DNA of 56,503 bases, from positions 1 to 56,503 of the forward strand of contig JAMPFQ010000026.1 in the NCBI GenBank assembly GCA_023664345.1, written 5' to 3'. Both the position numbers and the translations under genes were made by a program. Positions 49,950 through 56,503 of the stretch are shown in pieces; position 1 is the stretch's first letter, and the number at the start of each line of letters is the position of its first letter. A model generated the notes under the pieces. That model saw only the letters and a list, made by a program, of their open reading frames with translations, had not been told where the DNA came from and made no database searches. Source of the DNA: Lachnospiraceae bacterium. Its GTDB lineage: Bacteria > Bacillota > Clostridia > Lachnospirales > Lachnospiraceae.

Positions 49950-50840
49950 ATGAAAACAATCTATGTGAAGAATCTGTGGCGTGACGCTGTAAAGAAAGTG
50001 TCTGTGGTAAAGAAAATCAATTGGGAAAAGACAGTGTCCGCCGGGTTGTTCCTGTGCGCCATGTACTTTCTGGGCAGGGAGGTAGCCGCCACCCTGGAAG
50101 GAGCGCGGGAAGCGGCGGGTACGGCCGTGAGTATCGGCGTGGTACAGCAGGAGACAGAGAACTGGGGGCTGGGATTTGGAAAAGAGGGCGAGAAGCCTGT
50201 TGGGAACGCTTCCGTCTCAGAGATGAAACAGTACGATGCCTATTATATGGCGGAGGGGGATGAGAAAGTACTCTATCTGACGTTCGACTGTGGTTATGAA
50301 AACGGAAATACCGTTCCCATCCTGGATGCCCTGAAAAAACACAACGCGCCTGCAACCTTTTTTGTGGTAGGACATTTCCTGGAGAGTGCGCCAGAGATCG
50401 CGCAGCGCATGGTGGAGGACGGCCATACCGTTGGGAATCATACATATCATCACCCCGATATGTCCAAAATATCGGACACCGCTTCCTTTCAGAAAGAGAT
50501 GGATGATGTGGCGGCGCTGTTTCAGGAGACCACGGGCAGCGAACTTGCCATGTATTACAGACCGCCGCAGGGAAAATACAGCACAGCCAACCTGCAGATG
50601 GCGAAAGACCTGGGATATACTACTTTCTTCTGGAGCCTTGCCTATGTGGACTGGGATCAGAGCAACCAGCCCAGCCATGAAGAGGCTATTGATAAGCTGA
50701 CATCCAGAGTGCACCCGGGCGCCATCGTGCTGCTGCACAGCACTTCCCAGACCAATGGGGAGATCATGGATGAGATTCTGACCAAATGGGAAGAGATGGG
50801 CTATACTTTCAGATCGTTGTCAGATTTTGTGGAGAAATAA
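49950..50840 (+). CDS. polysaccharide deacetylase, PdaA-like
   Basis: A 296-residue enzyme with an N-terminal membrane anchor (residues 30-50) and a NodB domain: TFDCGYENGN (the DD motif reads DC), HTVGNHTYHHPDM (zinc histidines), RPPQGKY and the late LLHSTSQTN. The Y-E-N-G after the first motif is characteristic of PdaA, which deacetylates muramic acid as a step in making muramic delta-lactam in spore cortex. A sporulation-type promoter lies upstream. Chitin or peptidoglycan deacetylases are alternatives. Confidence 0.88.
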   Translation: MKTIYVKNLWRDAVKKVSVVKKINWEKTVSAGLFLCAMYFLGREVAATLEGAREAAGTAVSIGVVQQETENWGLGFGKEGEKPVGNASVSEMKQYDAYYMAEGDEKVLYLTFDCGYENGNTVPILDALKKHNAPATFFVVGHFLESAPEIAQRMVEDGHTVGNHTYHHPDMSKISDTASFQKEMDDVAALFQETTGSELAMYYRPPQGKYSTANLQMAKDLGYTTFFWSLAYVDWDQSNQPSHEEAIDKLTSRVHPGAIVLLHSTSQTNGEIMDEILTKWEEMGYTFRSLSDFVEK

Positions 50841-50842
50841 GA

Positions 50843-50939
50843 CAGCGTCAGCTGCCAAGTGTTCCACGGGATGATCATGTGTTTGAACCTGGACACTGGC
50901 AATACGATAAATACCGTACTCTTCCCAGAACTGACGCTG
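50843..50939. repeat. nested stem structure after the deacetylase
   Basis: A perfect 9-bp outer pair, CAGCGTCAG (50843-50851) and CTGACGCTG (50931-50939), encloses a long inner stem TGCCAAGTGTTCCA with TGGACACTGGCA (two bulges) at 50853-50901. No T-run follows. The remainder of the 315-base gap to guaA (50940-51043) has no gene that I can support; no purine-riboswitch core is visible. Confidence 0.65.
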
Positions 50940-51043
50940 AGATCATTATAGTGCAAAGATACCGAAAATGCAAGACCTATGCGGATATATGCCGTTTGGA
51001 AAATGGTTTTGGCTGCGGAGACGACGAGCGGATAGCAACAGGT

Positions 51044-51072
51044 TTGACTTAAGGGCGGCATTGATATATACT
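51044..51072 (+). promoter_or_regulatory. promoter of guaA
   Basis: TTGACT (51044-51049), 17 bases, TATACT (51067-51072). The transcript would start about 77 bases before the ATG. Confidence 0.7.
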
Positions 51073-51155
51073 GAATGAGATCGATCCTTTTGGGATTTTA
51101 TGTGAATGTGCTAAAGCATCCATGTTTGGAATGGAGCACAGAAATGAGGAATGAG

Positions 51156-52700
51156 ATGAATAAGGAACTGGTAGTTGTGATTGACTTTGGCGGACAGTAC
51201 AATCAGCTGGTCGCAAGACGTGTCCGGGAATGCAATGTATACTGTGAGATCTATTCTTACAAGACTGATCTGGAGAAGATTAAAGCCATGGGGCCCAAAG
51301 GAATCATTCTGACAGGCGGTCCAAGCAGCTGTTATGAAGAAGGAGCGGCTACCTGTTCACCCGAACTGTTCCATCTGGGGATCCCTGTATTGGGATTGTG
51401 CTATGGCGCACAGCTGATGGCTCTTGTGCTGGGCGGAAAGGTGGAAAGAGCGGCTGCGCGTGAGTATGGCAGGACAGAAGTTGATGTGGATACTTCTTCT
51501 TTGTTATTTACCGATGTCTCTCCTCATACAATCTGCTGGATGAGTCATTTTGATTATATTTCGGAGATGGCGCCGGGATTCAGGGCTGTGGCGGCTACAG
51601 AAAACTGTCCTGTGGCGGCGGCTGAATGTCAGGAAAAGAACCTGTATTCAATCCAGTTCCATCCGGAAGTACTGCACACGGCAGAGGGATCTAAAATGCT
51701 CTATAATTTCGTGAGAAATATCTGCGGCTGCAGCGGCGACTGGCGGATGGATTCCTTTGTGGAGGAAAACGTCAGGACGATCCGGGAGAAAGTCGGAACC
51801 GGGAAAGTGCTCTGTGCCCTGTCTGGCGGCGTGGATTCCTCTGTGGCGGCGGTATTGCTGTCCAGGGCGATCGGCAGCCAGCTGACCTGTGTCTTTGTGG
51901 ATCATGGCCTGTTGCGCAAGAATGAGGGGGACGAAGTAGAGGCAGTATTCGGTCCTGAGGGTAGCTATGACCTTAACTTTATCCGTATCAATGCCCAGGA
52001 GCGGTTTTATGAGAAATTAAAAGGTGTGGAAGAGCCTGAGAGAAAGAGAAAAATCATCGGGGAAGAGTTCATCCGCGTGTTTGAGGAAGAGGCAAAGAAA
52101 ATCGGAGCGGTGGATTTCCTGGTACAGGGAACCATCTACCCCGATGTGGTGGAGAGCGGCCTGGGCGGCGAATCCGCCGTGATCAAGTCCCATCACAATG
52201 TGGGTGGTCTGCCCGACTGCGTAGACTTTAAGGAAATCATCGAACCTTTGCGCAACCTGTTTAAGGATGAAGTGCGGAAAGTGGGACTGGAACTGGGGAT
52301 ACCGGAGCATCTGGTATTCCGCCAGCCTTTCCCCGGCCCCGGATTGGGCATCCGTATCATTGGTGAGGTTACGGCGGAGAAAGTGAAGATCGTGCAGGAT
52401 GCGGATGCCATTTACAGAGAGGAGATCGCCAACGCCGGACTGGACAGGAGCATCAACCAGTATTTCGCGGCTTTGACAAATATGCGGTCGGTGGGCGTCA
52501 TGGGGGATGAGAGGACTTATGATTACGCGGTCGCGTTAAGAGCGGTGAACACCGTTGATTTCATGACGGCGGAGAGCGCCAAGCTGCCCTGGGAGGTACT
52601 GCAGAAAGTGACCAGCCGGATTATCAATGAGGTGGGGCACGTGAACAGGGTAATGTATGATGTGACTAGTAAGCCGCCGGGGACGATTGAGTTCGAATAG
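51156..52700 (+). CDS. guaA: GMP synthase (glutamine-hydrolysing)
   Basis: A 514-residue enzyme converting XMP to GMP. The N-terminal class I amidotransferase has the triad Cys in [12 protein letters not shown] and His/Glu in [11 protein letters not shown]. The ATP-pyrophosphatase domain begins with [14 protein letters not shown], and the C-terminal dimer domain contains [18 protein letters not shown] and the final KPPGTIEFE, both nearly invariant. The ATG at 51156 follows GAGGA at five bases; upstream ATGs at 51144 and 51075 lack sites. Length fits the family. Confidence 0.98.
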   Translation: MNKELVVVIDFGGQYNQLVARRVRECNVYCEIYSYKTDLEKIKAMGPKGIILTGGPSSCYEEGAATCSPELFHLGIPVLGLCYGAQLMALVLGGKVERAAAREYGRTEVDVDTSSLLFTDVSPHTICWMSHFDYISEMAPGFRAVAATENCPVAAAECQEKNLYSIQFHPEVLHTAEGSKMLYNFVRNICGCSGDWRMDSFVEENVRTIREKVGTGKVLCALSGGVDSSVAAVLLSRAIGSQLTCVFVDHGLLRKNEGDEVEAVFGPEGSYDLNFIRINAQERFYEKLKGVEEPERKRKIIGEEFIRVFEEEAKKIGAVDFLVQGTIYPDVVESGLGGESAVIKSHHNVGGLPDCVDFKEIIEPLRNLFKDEVRKVGLELGIPEHLVFRQPFPGPGLGIRIIGEVTAEKVKIVQDADAIYREEIANAGLDRSINQYFAALTNMRSVGVMGDERTYDYAVALRAVNTVDFMTAESAKLPWEVLQKVTSRIINEVGHVNRVMYDVTSKPPGTIEFE

Positions 52701-52712
52701 TCGGAGGTGTTC

Positions 52713-53343
52713 TTGCAGAACCAGATTTTCCTGAATGCAAATTTTAATTTTTCCTGAGCGGAAGAGAAAATAAGCAGTAATGAGAGCCTTGCTGGATACC
52801 CCAGTGAGGCTCTTTTCCTCTTCTTCCTCATCCCCTCCCCTTTCCCCATCTTCCTCCTCCCCGCTCCCAGACAGCCGCTCTATATCGGCTATGCCCGCTT
52901 AAAGTCTGTGGTTTCTGTCCTCCCCTCCACCCTAAAGCCTCGCCAGCCAGCGATGCCAAGCCATTTTCCTATCCTCTTTCCTTTTCTCTTTCGGGTATTT
53001 TCTTCCTCCCCCCAACCTCTCTAAAAGCCCATAAATACGATGTTTTCAGGCATCTTCTTCCCTTTTCCTTTCGGAGAGTGTGGAGGATGGCGGGGAGGAG
53101 AAAGGCCGCTATGGTTTTCGGGGAGGGTCTTCTGGGAGGACTTTCTGGGATTGTAGTGGTTGGGGAGGAAGACGGTATTCGCAGTGTTGGGGTTCTGGAG
53201 GTATTCCCAGCTTTTTTCTGAGGGAAGATGGCTGGGAGAGGAGGAGGGAAAAAGAGGGTGGAAATGGGGGAGAGGATGTGGTAGAATGGAGGGGAGGATG
53301 AGGAAAAATTAAAATCTGCATTCAGGAAAAATGAGTTCTGCAA
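52713..53343. mobile_element. 631-bp element with 43-bp terminal inverted repeats (MITE-like)
   Basis: The ends 52713-52755 and 53301-53343 are inverted repeats, 38 of 43 bases identical by eye (shared core CCTGAATGCA and ATTTTAATTTTTCCT). Between them the plus strand is mostly pyrimidine up to about 53070 and then mostly purine, so the halves are partly complementary and the whole could form a giant imperfect hairpin. No convincing gene lies inside. The left end starts 12 bp after guaA. It has the look of a miniature inverted-repeat transposable element. Confidence 0.7.
52784..52816 (+). terminator. terminator of guaA
   Basis: GAGCCTTGCTGG (52784-52795) pairs with CCAGTGAGGCTC (52801-52812, one G-U and one mismatch), then TTTT. 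It lies inside the left part of the inverted-repeat element. Confidence 0.65.
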
Positions 53344-53369
53344 TCACATAGTATTTTTTGAAAATCATG

Positions 53370-53503
53370 TTTGGGGCATTTTTTTATGCCCCAAATTGCT
53401 GTAAAAATGCCCCGTTTGATAAAAAAACCGCCCCAAATGCTGAAAAATGCCCCAAATTCTGCCCCAAAATAGAATTTGGGGCATTTTTTGAAATTTGGGG
53501 CGG
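53370..53503 (-). terminator. GGGGCAT hairpin array, terminator of the KAP gene
   Basis: Hairpin A: TTTGGGGCAT/ATGCCCCAAA (53370-53395). Hairpin B: AAAAATGCCCCAAATT (53443-53458) with 53473-53488, extended by CCGCCCCAAAT (53428-53438) with ATTTGGGGCGG (53493-53503). On the minus strand hairpin B is followed by seven T (53427-53421), a proper terminator. The heptamer GCCCCAA or its complement occurs repeatedly in about 135 bases. Confidence 0.75.
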
Positions 53504-53534
53504 AATGTATTGACTCTTTAATCCATGGTTTTGA

Positions 53535-54869
53535 TTATATAAGAAGCCTTTTCATTTTAATAAATTTCCTGCATATTTCTAATTCTTCTGCACTACCTTT
53601 GATTATCCTGCCAGCATATTTTGTTTCTTTTGAGAAGAGTGAGTACAAATAGTAAAATGTTAAATTGATTGTTTTGTTGCATTTAAGATATCCGTCCGTT
53701 ATGTTTCCTTCTAATTGCCCATTCCCATCCGTGCTGTCTTCTAACTCTTTTAATAGGTTAAGAAAATCTTGTCCTAAATATTTATCCAATCCCCCATATG
53801 TAACTCGGTTGATTTCAGGAATAACTTTTAGGTCGGTGCCAGGGGCTAAATGCAAAAAAAATGATACTATTAGTTCAAATAACAGAATGGAATAATCAGA
53901 ATTATTTTCGGGGCAGACAATTCTATGCACGGTTCTTGCCTGCTCGATCATTTTTTCCTGATTACGAATATCAATTTTACTATACTTGAATAAATTAAAG
54001 ATAATTTCTTTTACTCTGTTTTCATCATCAGGGAAATGTATGTTAGAAAAGAGTCTGAAATAGTCCTGATACTTTTCCAATACATTATTTTGGATATCCC
54101 CATAGCTTAGTTTCAATTCAAAATTTATGAATTTCTTTAAATATCTGTCAACGGTTTTATCATCTTTGTTGCCAAATATGCTTCTTACAGTGTGCTGTAG
54201 TTGGCTCACATCTATAGCAAAAATAAGAATTACATTATCAATACCATCGAAAATATGGTGAAGTCTCTCCAATACCTTTATGGAATAATTAGGCATACAG
54301 CGATCCAATTCATCAACAATAAGTACAACAGTTTTTTCGGATGCGATCTCTTGGATAGTTTTTCTGGTGTTGTCGATGGTTCTCTTAAATGAAAACCATT
54401 TATCGAAGGAACTATTATCTAATGCCTGTTTATCCACTTCGGTTTGGAAATCATTAATTGTTTCCACGACATCAATGCCTATTCTGTTTTTTATGAATTC
54501 ATTTCCGATGTCAATTAATTTGTTTTTTACCGTCCCCCACGATGCTTTTGCTATTGTTTCGAGTTTTGTATTGTTTATGGAATATGCTTTTCCTAACATG
54601 GCAGATATGATTGCTACTGCAGGTTCATCATAATAATCATATTGCCAGCAGTTATAGTGAAAGAGAAAATATCTGTCATTTGCCGTATCTTCACTCTGCA
54701 CAGGCTCAAGCTGTTTTTCAAGCTGCTCTAATACAAAGGTTTTTCCAGAACCCCAGTCACCATCAATTGCAAAGGATATTCCTCTTTTTTCTTTTGACAA
54801 TGTTTCCACTATCGAAAGAATTTCATCTATAAAAGGCTGTCTGTTTAGTATATCTTCTTTTTCAAGCAT
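53535..54869 (-). CDS. KAP-family P-loop NTPase
   Basis: A 444-residue AT-rich gene. The KAP signatures are Walker A AIDGDWGSGKTFVLEQL (about residues 34-50), the segment FHYNCWQYDYYDEPAVAIIS, Walker B VVLIVDELDRCMPNYSIKVLERL and ILIFAIDVSQLQHTVRSIFG. There are no membrane segments in the usual insertion. KAP NTPases occur in plasmid, phage-defence and membrane-signalling contexts. AGGAG lies before the ATG. It stands alone between a terminator array and a divergent gene, with unusual low G+C, suggesting transfer. Confidence 0.9.
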   Translation of the reverse strand: MLEKEDILNRQPFIDEILSIVETLSKEKRGISFAIDGDWGSGKTFVLEQLEKQLEPVQSEDTANDRYFLFHYNCWQYDYYDEPAVAIISAMLGKAYSINNTKLETIAKASWGTVKNKLIDIGNEFIKNRIGIDVVETINDFQTEVDKQALDNSSFDKWFSFKRTIDNTRKTIQEIASEKTVVLIVDELDRCMPNYSIKVLERLHHIFDGIDNVILIFAIDVSQLQHTVRSIFGNKDDKTVDRYLKKFINFELKLSYGDIQNNVLEKYQDYFRLFSNIHFPDDENRVKEIIFNLFKYSKIDIRNQEKMIEQARTVHRIVCPENNSDYSILLFELIVSFFLHLAPGTDLKVIPEINRVTYGGLDKYLGQDFLNLLKELEDSTDGNGQLEGNITDGYLKCNKTINLTFYYLYSLFSKETKYAGRIIKGSAEELEICRKFIKMKRLLI

Positions 54870-55044
54870 TTTTGTGTCTCCTAAGATTGTTTTGGTTAAA
54901 TTAATAATACTATATCACATACGAAGTACATTAGCCAGCATGTTCATTGTACATTGGTTATTTTGTTCTTGTATTTGGATAGCAAAAAGTATCATTACAT
55001 TTTCAAATTAATTTTTGCAAAATTGTTCATCTGTATCTTTATGG

Positions 55045-55082
55045 CACAATAAACAGGAAACAAAATGTAAGATTTTATTGTG
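55045..55082 (+). promoter_or_regulatory. 5' hairpin before the TnsA-like gene
   Basis: CACAATAAA (55045-55053) pairs perfectly with TTTATTGTG (55074-55082), directly upstream of the GAGGAAAGGAAGG ribosome binding region. It could regulate translation. Confidence 0.35.
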
Positions 55083-55101
55083 AGGAAAGGAAGGTGCCTT
55101 A

Positions 55102-55476
55102 ATGAAACCAAAAGGATACAAGAGAACCAGATGTGAAAAGAGAGCCATGAGTAAGTGTGCGGATGGAGTTGCCAGAACCTATAATGCCATTGAATCAAAG
55201 TATGCGGAGAAGCTGCAGGAGAATCCAGACATAAAGGAATTCCGATGCCAGGTATTGCTTGAGGGGCTGGAGATTGGCGAATACTGTTCTGACTTTGTTG
55301 CGACCAAAGTGGACGGAGATCTGAGGGTAAGGGAATGTGTTTATCGGAAAGATTTGGCTAAGATGAAGACTGCCAAACTGCTGGATGCCTCAAGGGATTA
55401 CTGGAGGCGGAGAGGAGTAACCGACTGGGGCATTGTGGTGGATAAGAAGGAAGCAGAAGAAGGAGCAACTGGTTAA
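55102..55476 (+). CDS. small basic protein, possibly TnsA/PDDEXK-like
   Basis: A 124-residue protein. From residue 38 it reads NPDIKEFRCQVLLEGLEIGEYCSDFVATKVDG, then RVRECVYRKDL and SRDYWRRRGVTDWGIVVDKKE. A strand with Asp (SDFVAT), a following Glu (RECVYR) and the late W-x-x-R-G-V-x-x-W motif are how TnsA-type endonuclease domains of Tn7-like elements look, though the usual E-x-K is replaced. This is a weak match from memory; it may be non-catalytic or another family. It has no transposase partner here and its own terminator. Confidence 0.55.
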   Translation: MKPKGYKRTRCEKRAMSKCADGVARTYNAIESKYAEKLQENPDIKEFRCQVLLEGLEIGEYCSDFVATKVDGDLRVRECVYRKDLAKMKTAKLLDASRDYWRRRGVTDWGIVVDKKEAEEGATG

Positions 55477-55513
55477 GACTCATGGAGATATATTTGGTAT
55501 TCTGGTAAAATAA

Positions 55514-55548
55514 AAAGCCTGTATCTTTTAACGGAGTGCAGGCTTTTC
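55514..55548 (+). terminator. Rho-independent terminator
   Basis: AAAGCCTG (55514-55521) pairs with CAGGCTTT (55539-55546), followed by TT. On the opposite strand it also has T residues after the stem, so it may serve the convergent gene at 55584. Confidence 0.65.
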
Positions 55549-55583
55549 AGGCAAAACGAAGGAGAGGTGAGGGAATCCCCTGC

Positions 55584-56003
55584 TTATTTGTTGTTTACAC
55601 CATTGTCCTTTGAAAAAGGAACCTTAACGGACGGGTTAAAGTGGTTTATGATCGTCAGTATATCAAATGCCAAAAATCCTAAGCAGATGACTGCGATAAT
55701 CAGACCGCCGATTGTTGCCCCTATCCCGCTTGGGAGTAAAGAGTTGCAGGTCACTGCTATTATTGACAGGATGATAAGAGGAGCCAGTACTTTCAATGCT
55801 ATGGAAAGCAGTGTCATCAGGAGCCCTTTTTCCCCGACCCAGACGGAGAACGAGAACCCTGTTTTCTTAAAGTACCACACATAATACGATATCAGGCCAT
55901 AGATGATCCCGAACATGGCAAAAGCATATAAGATATCATCGGATAGAAAGATCGCTGCTACGAGAGCAAGGACAGCTTTGACTGCCATTACTACAAATTT
56001 CAT
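55584..56003 (-). CDS. small four-span membrane protein
   Basis: A 139-residue protein with four membrane spans (about residues 5-20, 23-42, 58-85 and 92-118) and a polar C-terminal tail (NHFNPSVKVPFSKDN). The ATG at 56003 has GAGGAGG upstream; the longer frame from 56138 is unlikely. The family is not recognised. It diverges from the lipoprotein gene at 56230. Confidence 0.7.
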   Translation of the reverse strand: MKFVVMAVKAVLALVAAIFLSDDILYAFAMFGIIYGLISYYVWYFKKTGFSFSVWVGEKGLLMTLLSIALKVLAPLIILSIIAVTCNSLLPSGIGATIGGLIIAVICLGFLAFDILTIINHFNPSVKVPFSKDNGVNNK

Positions 56004-56154
56004 ATTACAAATCCTCCTCATATGGTATGTCTGATGCCTTGGCAGACATTTTTTGTATTCTGTTTTGACTATGCGAAGGATTCCCTCATGCCTTTTCCTA
56101 CCAATAAAGTATATCACACTGTTTATAATAATCAACAAGAAACGAAATTACTGG

Positions 56155-56182
56155 TTGAAAAAAATAAACAGAGTGGTATAAT
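56155..56182 (+). promoter_or_regulatory. promoter of the terminal lipoprotein gene
   Basis: TTGAAA (56155-56160), 16 bases, TATAAT (56177-56182), 47 bp before the ATG. Confidence 0.65.
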
Positions 56183-56229
56183 CAATCAGGTGAGAAAAAA
56201 TCTGAAATCTAATCAGGGAGGAAAGAGTT

Positions 56230-56503
56230 ATGTTGAAGAAAATGTTAATGACAGGCCTGATGGTGGCAGTTGTGCTGTCCACATCCGCCTGTGGCAAGGA
56301 TTCAGGTGCTACATCGGGAAATGCTACAGATACACCCGTAGAATCCTCTGCAACGGATTCCCAGCCTGCAGAGACCCCAGAAGCACAGGCATCAGCTGAG
56401 GAGACTCCCCAGCCTACGGAGGAGCCAGAGGAGGAAATATCGGCATCATGGATATTCTCGGAAATGCCGATTGCAGCATTTGAAATAACGGGATGGGGAG
56501 CTG
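56230..56503 (+). CDS. lipoprotein, partial (runs off the window)
   Basis: The first 91 residues of a secreted lipoprotein: signal MLKKMLMTGLMVAVVLSTSA with the lipobox Cys at position 21, then a Thr/Pro/Glu-rich spacer (residues 28-73) and the start of a folded part, SWIFSEMPIAAFEITGWGA. GGGAGG lies before the ATG. The remainder is outside the window, so the family cannot be named. Confidence 0.8.
   Translation, partial: MLKKMLMTGLMVAVVLSTSACGKDSGATSGNATDTPVESSATDSQPAETPEAQASAEETPQPTEEPEEEISASWIFSEMPIAAFEITGWGA

Noticed and set aside
50940..51155. Purine riboswitch before guaA
   Set aside because: The conserved purine-riboswitch core is not visible, and the good promoter at 51044 leaves a leader of only about 77 bases.
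52969..53343. Open frames in the inverted-repeat element (both strands)
   Set aside because: Low-complexity Ser/Pro/Phe or Gly/Arg strings caused by base bias; no start signals.

Overview
The window looks like chromosomal DNA of an anaerobic, spore-forming Clostridia, most likely Lachnospiraceae. The evidence is strong Shine-Dalgarno sites before almost every gene, a SpoIIID gene preceded by a textbook sigma-E promoter, a PdaA-type deacetylase, a Csp-like subtilase, LytTR/GHKL and BlaI/M56 signalling pairs and BceAB-like transporters. The species assignment is inference; there is no rRNA or tRNA in the window.

Layout. 1-4346 is the right end of an integrated phage-like element: XhlA-like protein, small membrane protein, amidase, second lysin, holin-like protein, then a toxin-antitoxin island with repeated ACTTCCGTAAGT operators and a divergent 33-codon gene. 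The element ends inside an ABC ATPase gene, leaving only its 3' part (4347-4583) before an intact permease, histidine kinase and LytTR regulator (4586-9066). 9168-18013 holds lipoproteins, an alpha/beta hydrolase, a small ABC operon whose two parts share a duplicated leader able to hide the ribosome binding site, a truncated acetyltransferase, a diguanylate cyclase and a BlaI repressor. 18163-29096 holds an M56 sensor peptidase, spoIIID, a MATE pump, a VWA/MoxR/leucine-rich-repeat cluster, a UDPGP-family nucleotidyltransferase and galE. 29279-39391 has a beta-lactamase-fold hydrolase, an HTH regulator, YegP-like protein, two AT-rich membrane proteins, a BceAB-like transporter with a BceR-like box, an SDR reductase and a Csp-like protease. 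39405-42568 has a truncated MATE gene and an HxlR-controlled flavodoxin/membrane protein/radical SAM operon. 42735-49876 is a signalling cassette: hybrid kinase, solute-binding lipoprotein, PocR hybrid kinase, double-receiver protein. 49950-52700 holds a deacetylase and guaA. The rest contains a 631-bp terminal-inverted-repeat element, a KAP NTPase, a possible TnsA-like protein and small membrane or lipoprotein genes.

The most unusual feature is a scattered class of palindrome-rich insertions (5805, 11766, 18006, 20740, 23742, 27805, 30783, 37420, 50843). Each consists of several perfect hairpins, often nested inside an outer inverted repeat, without the U-tract of a terminator. One lies in frame within a permease gene, two (11766 and 18006) clearly share sequence and sit on stop codons, and two are tandemly duplicated. 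Together with the 631-bp inverted-repeat element they look like a population of small non-coding mobile or structured-RNA elements.
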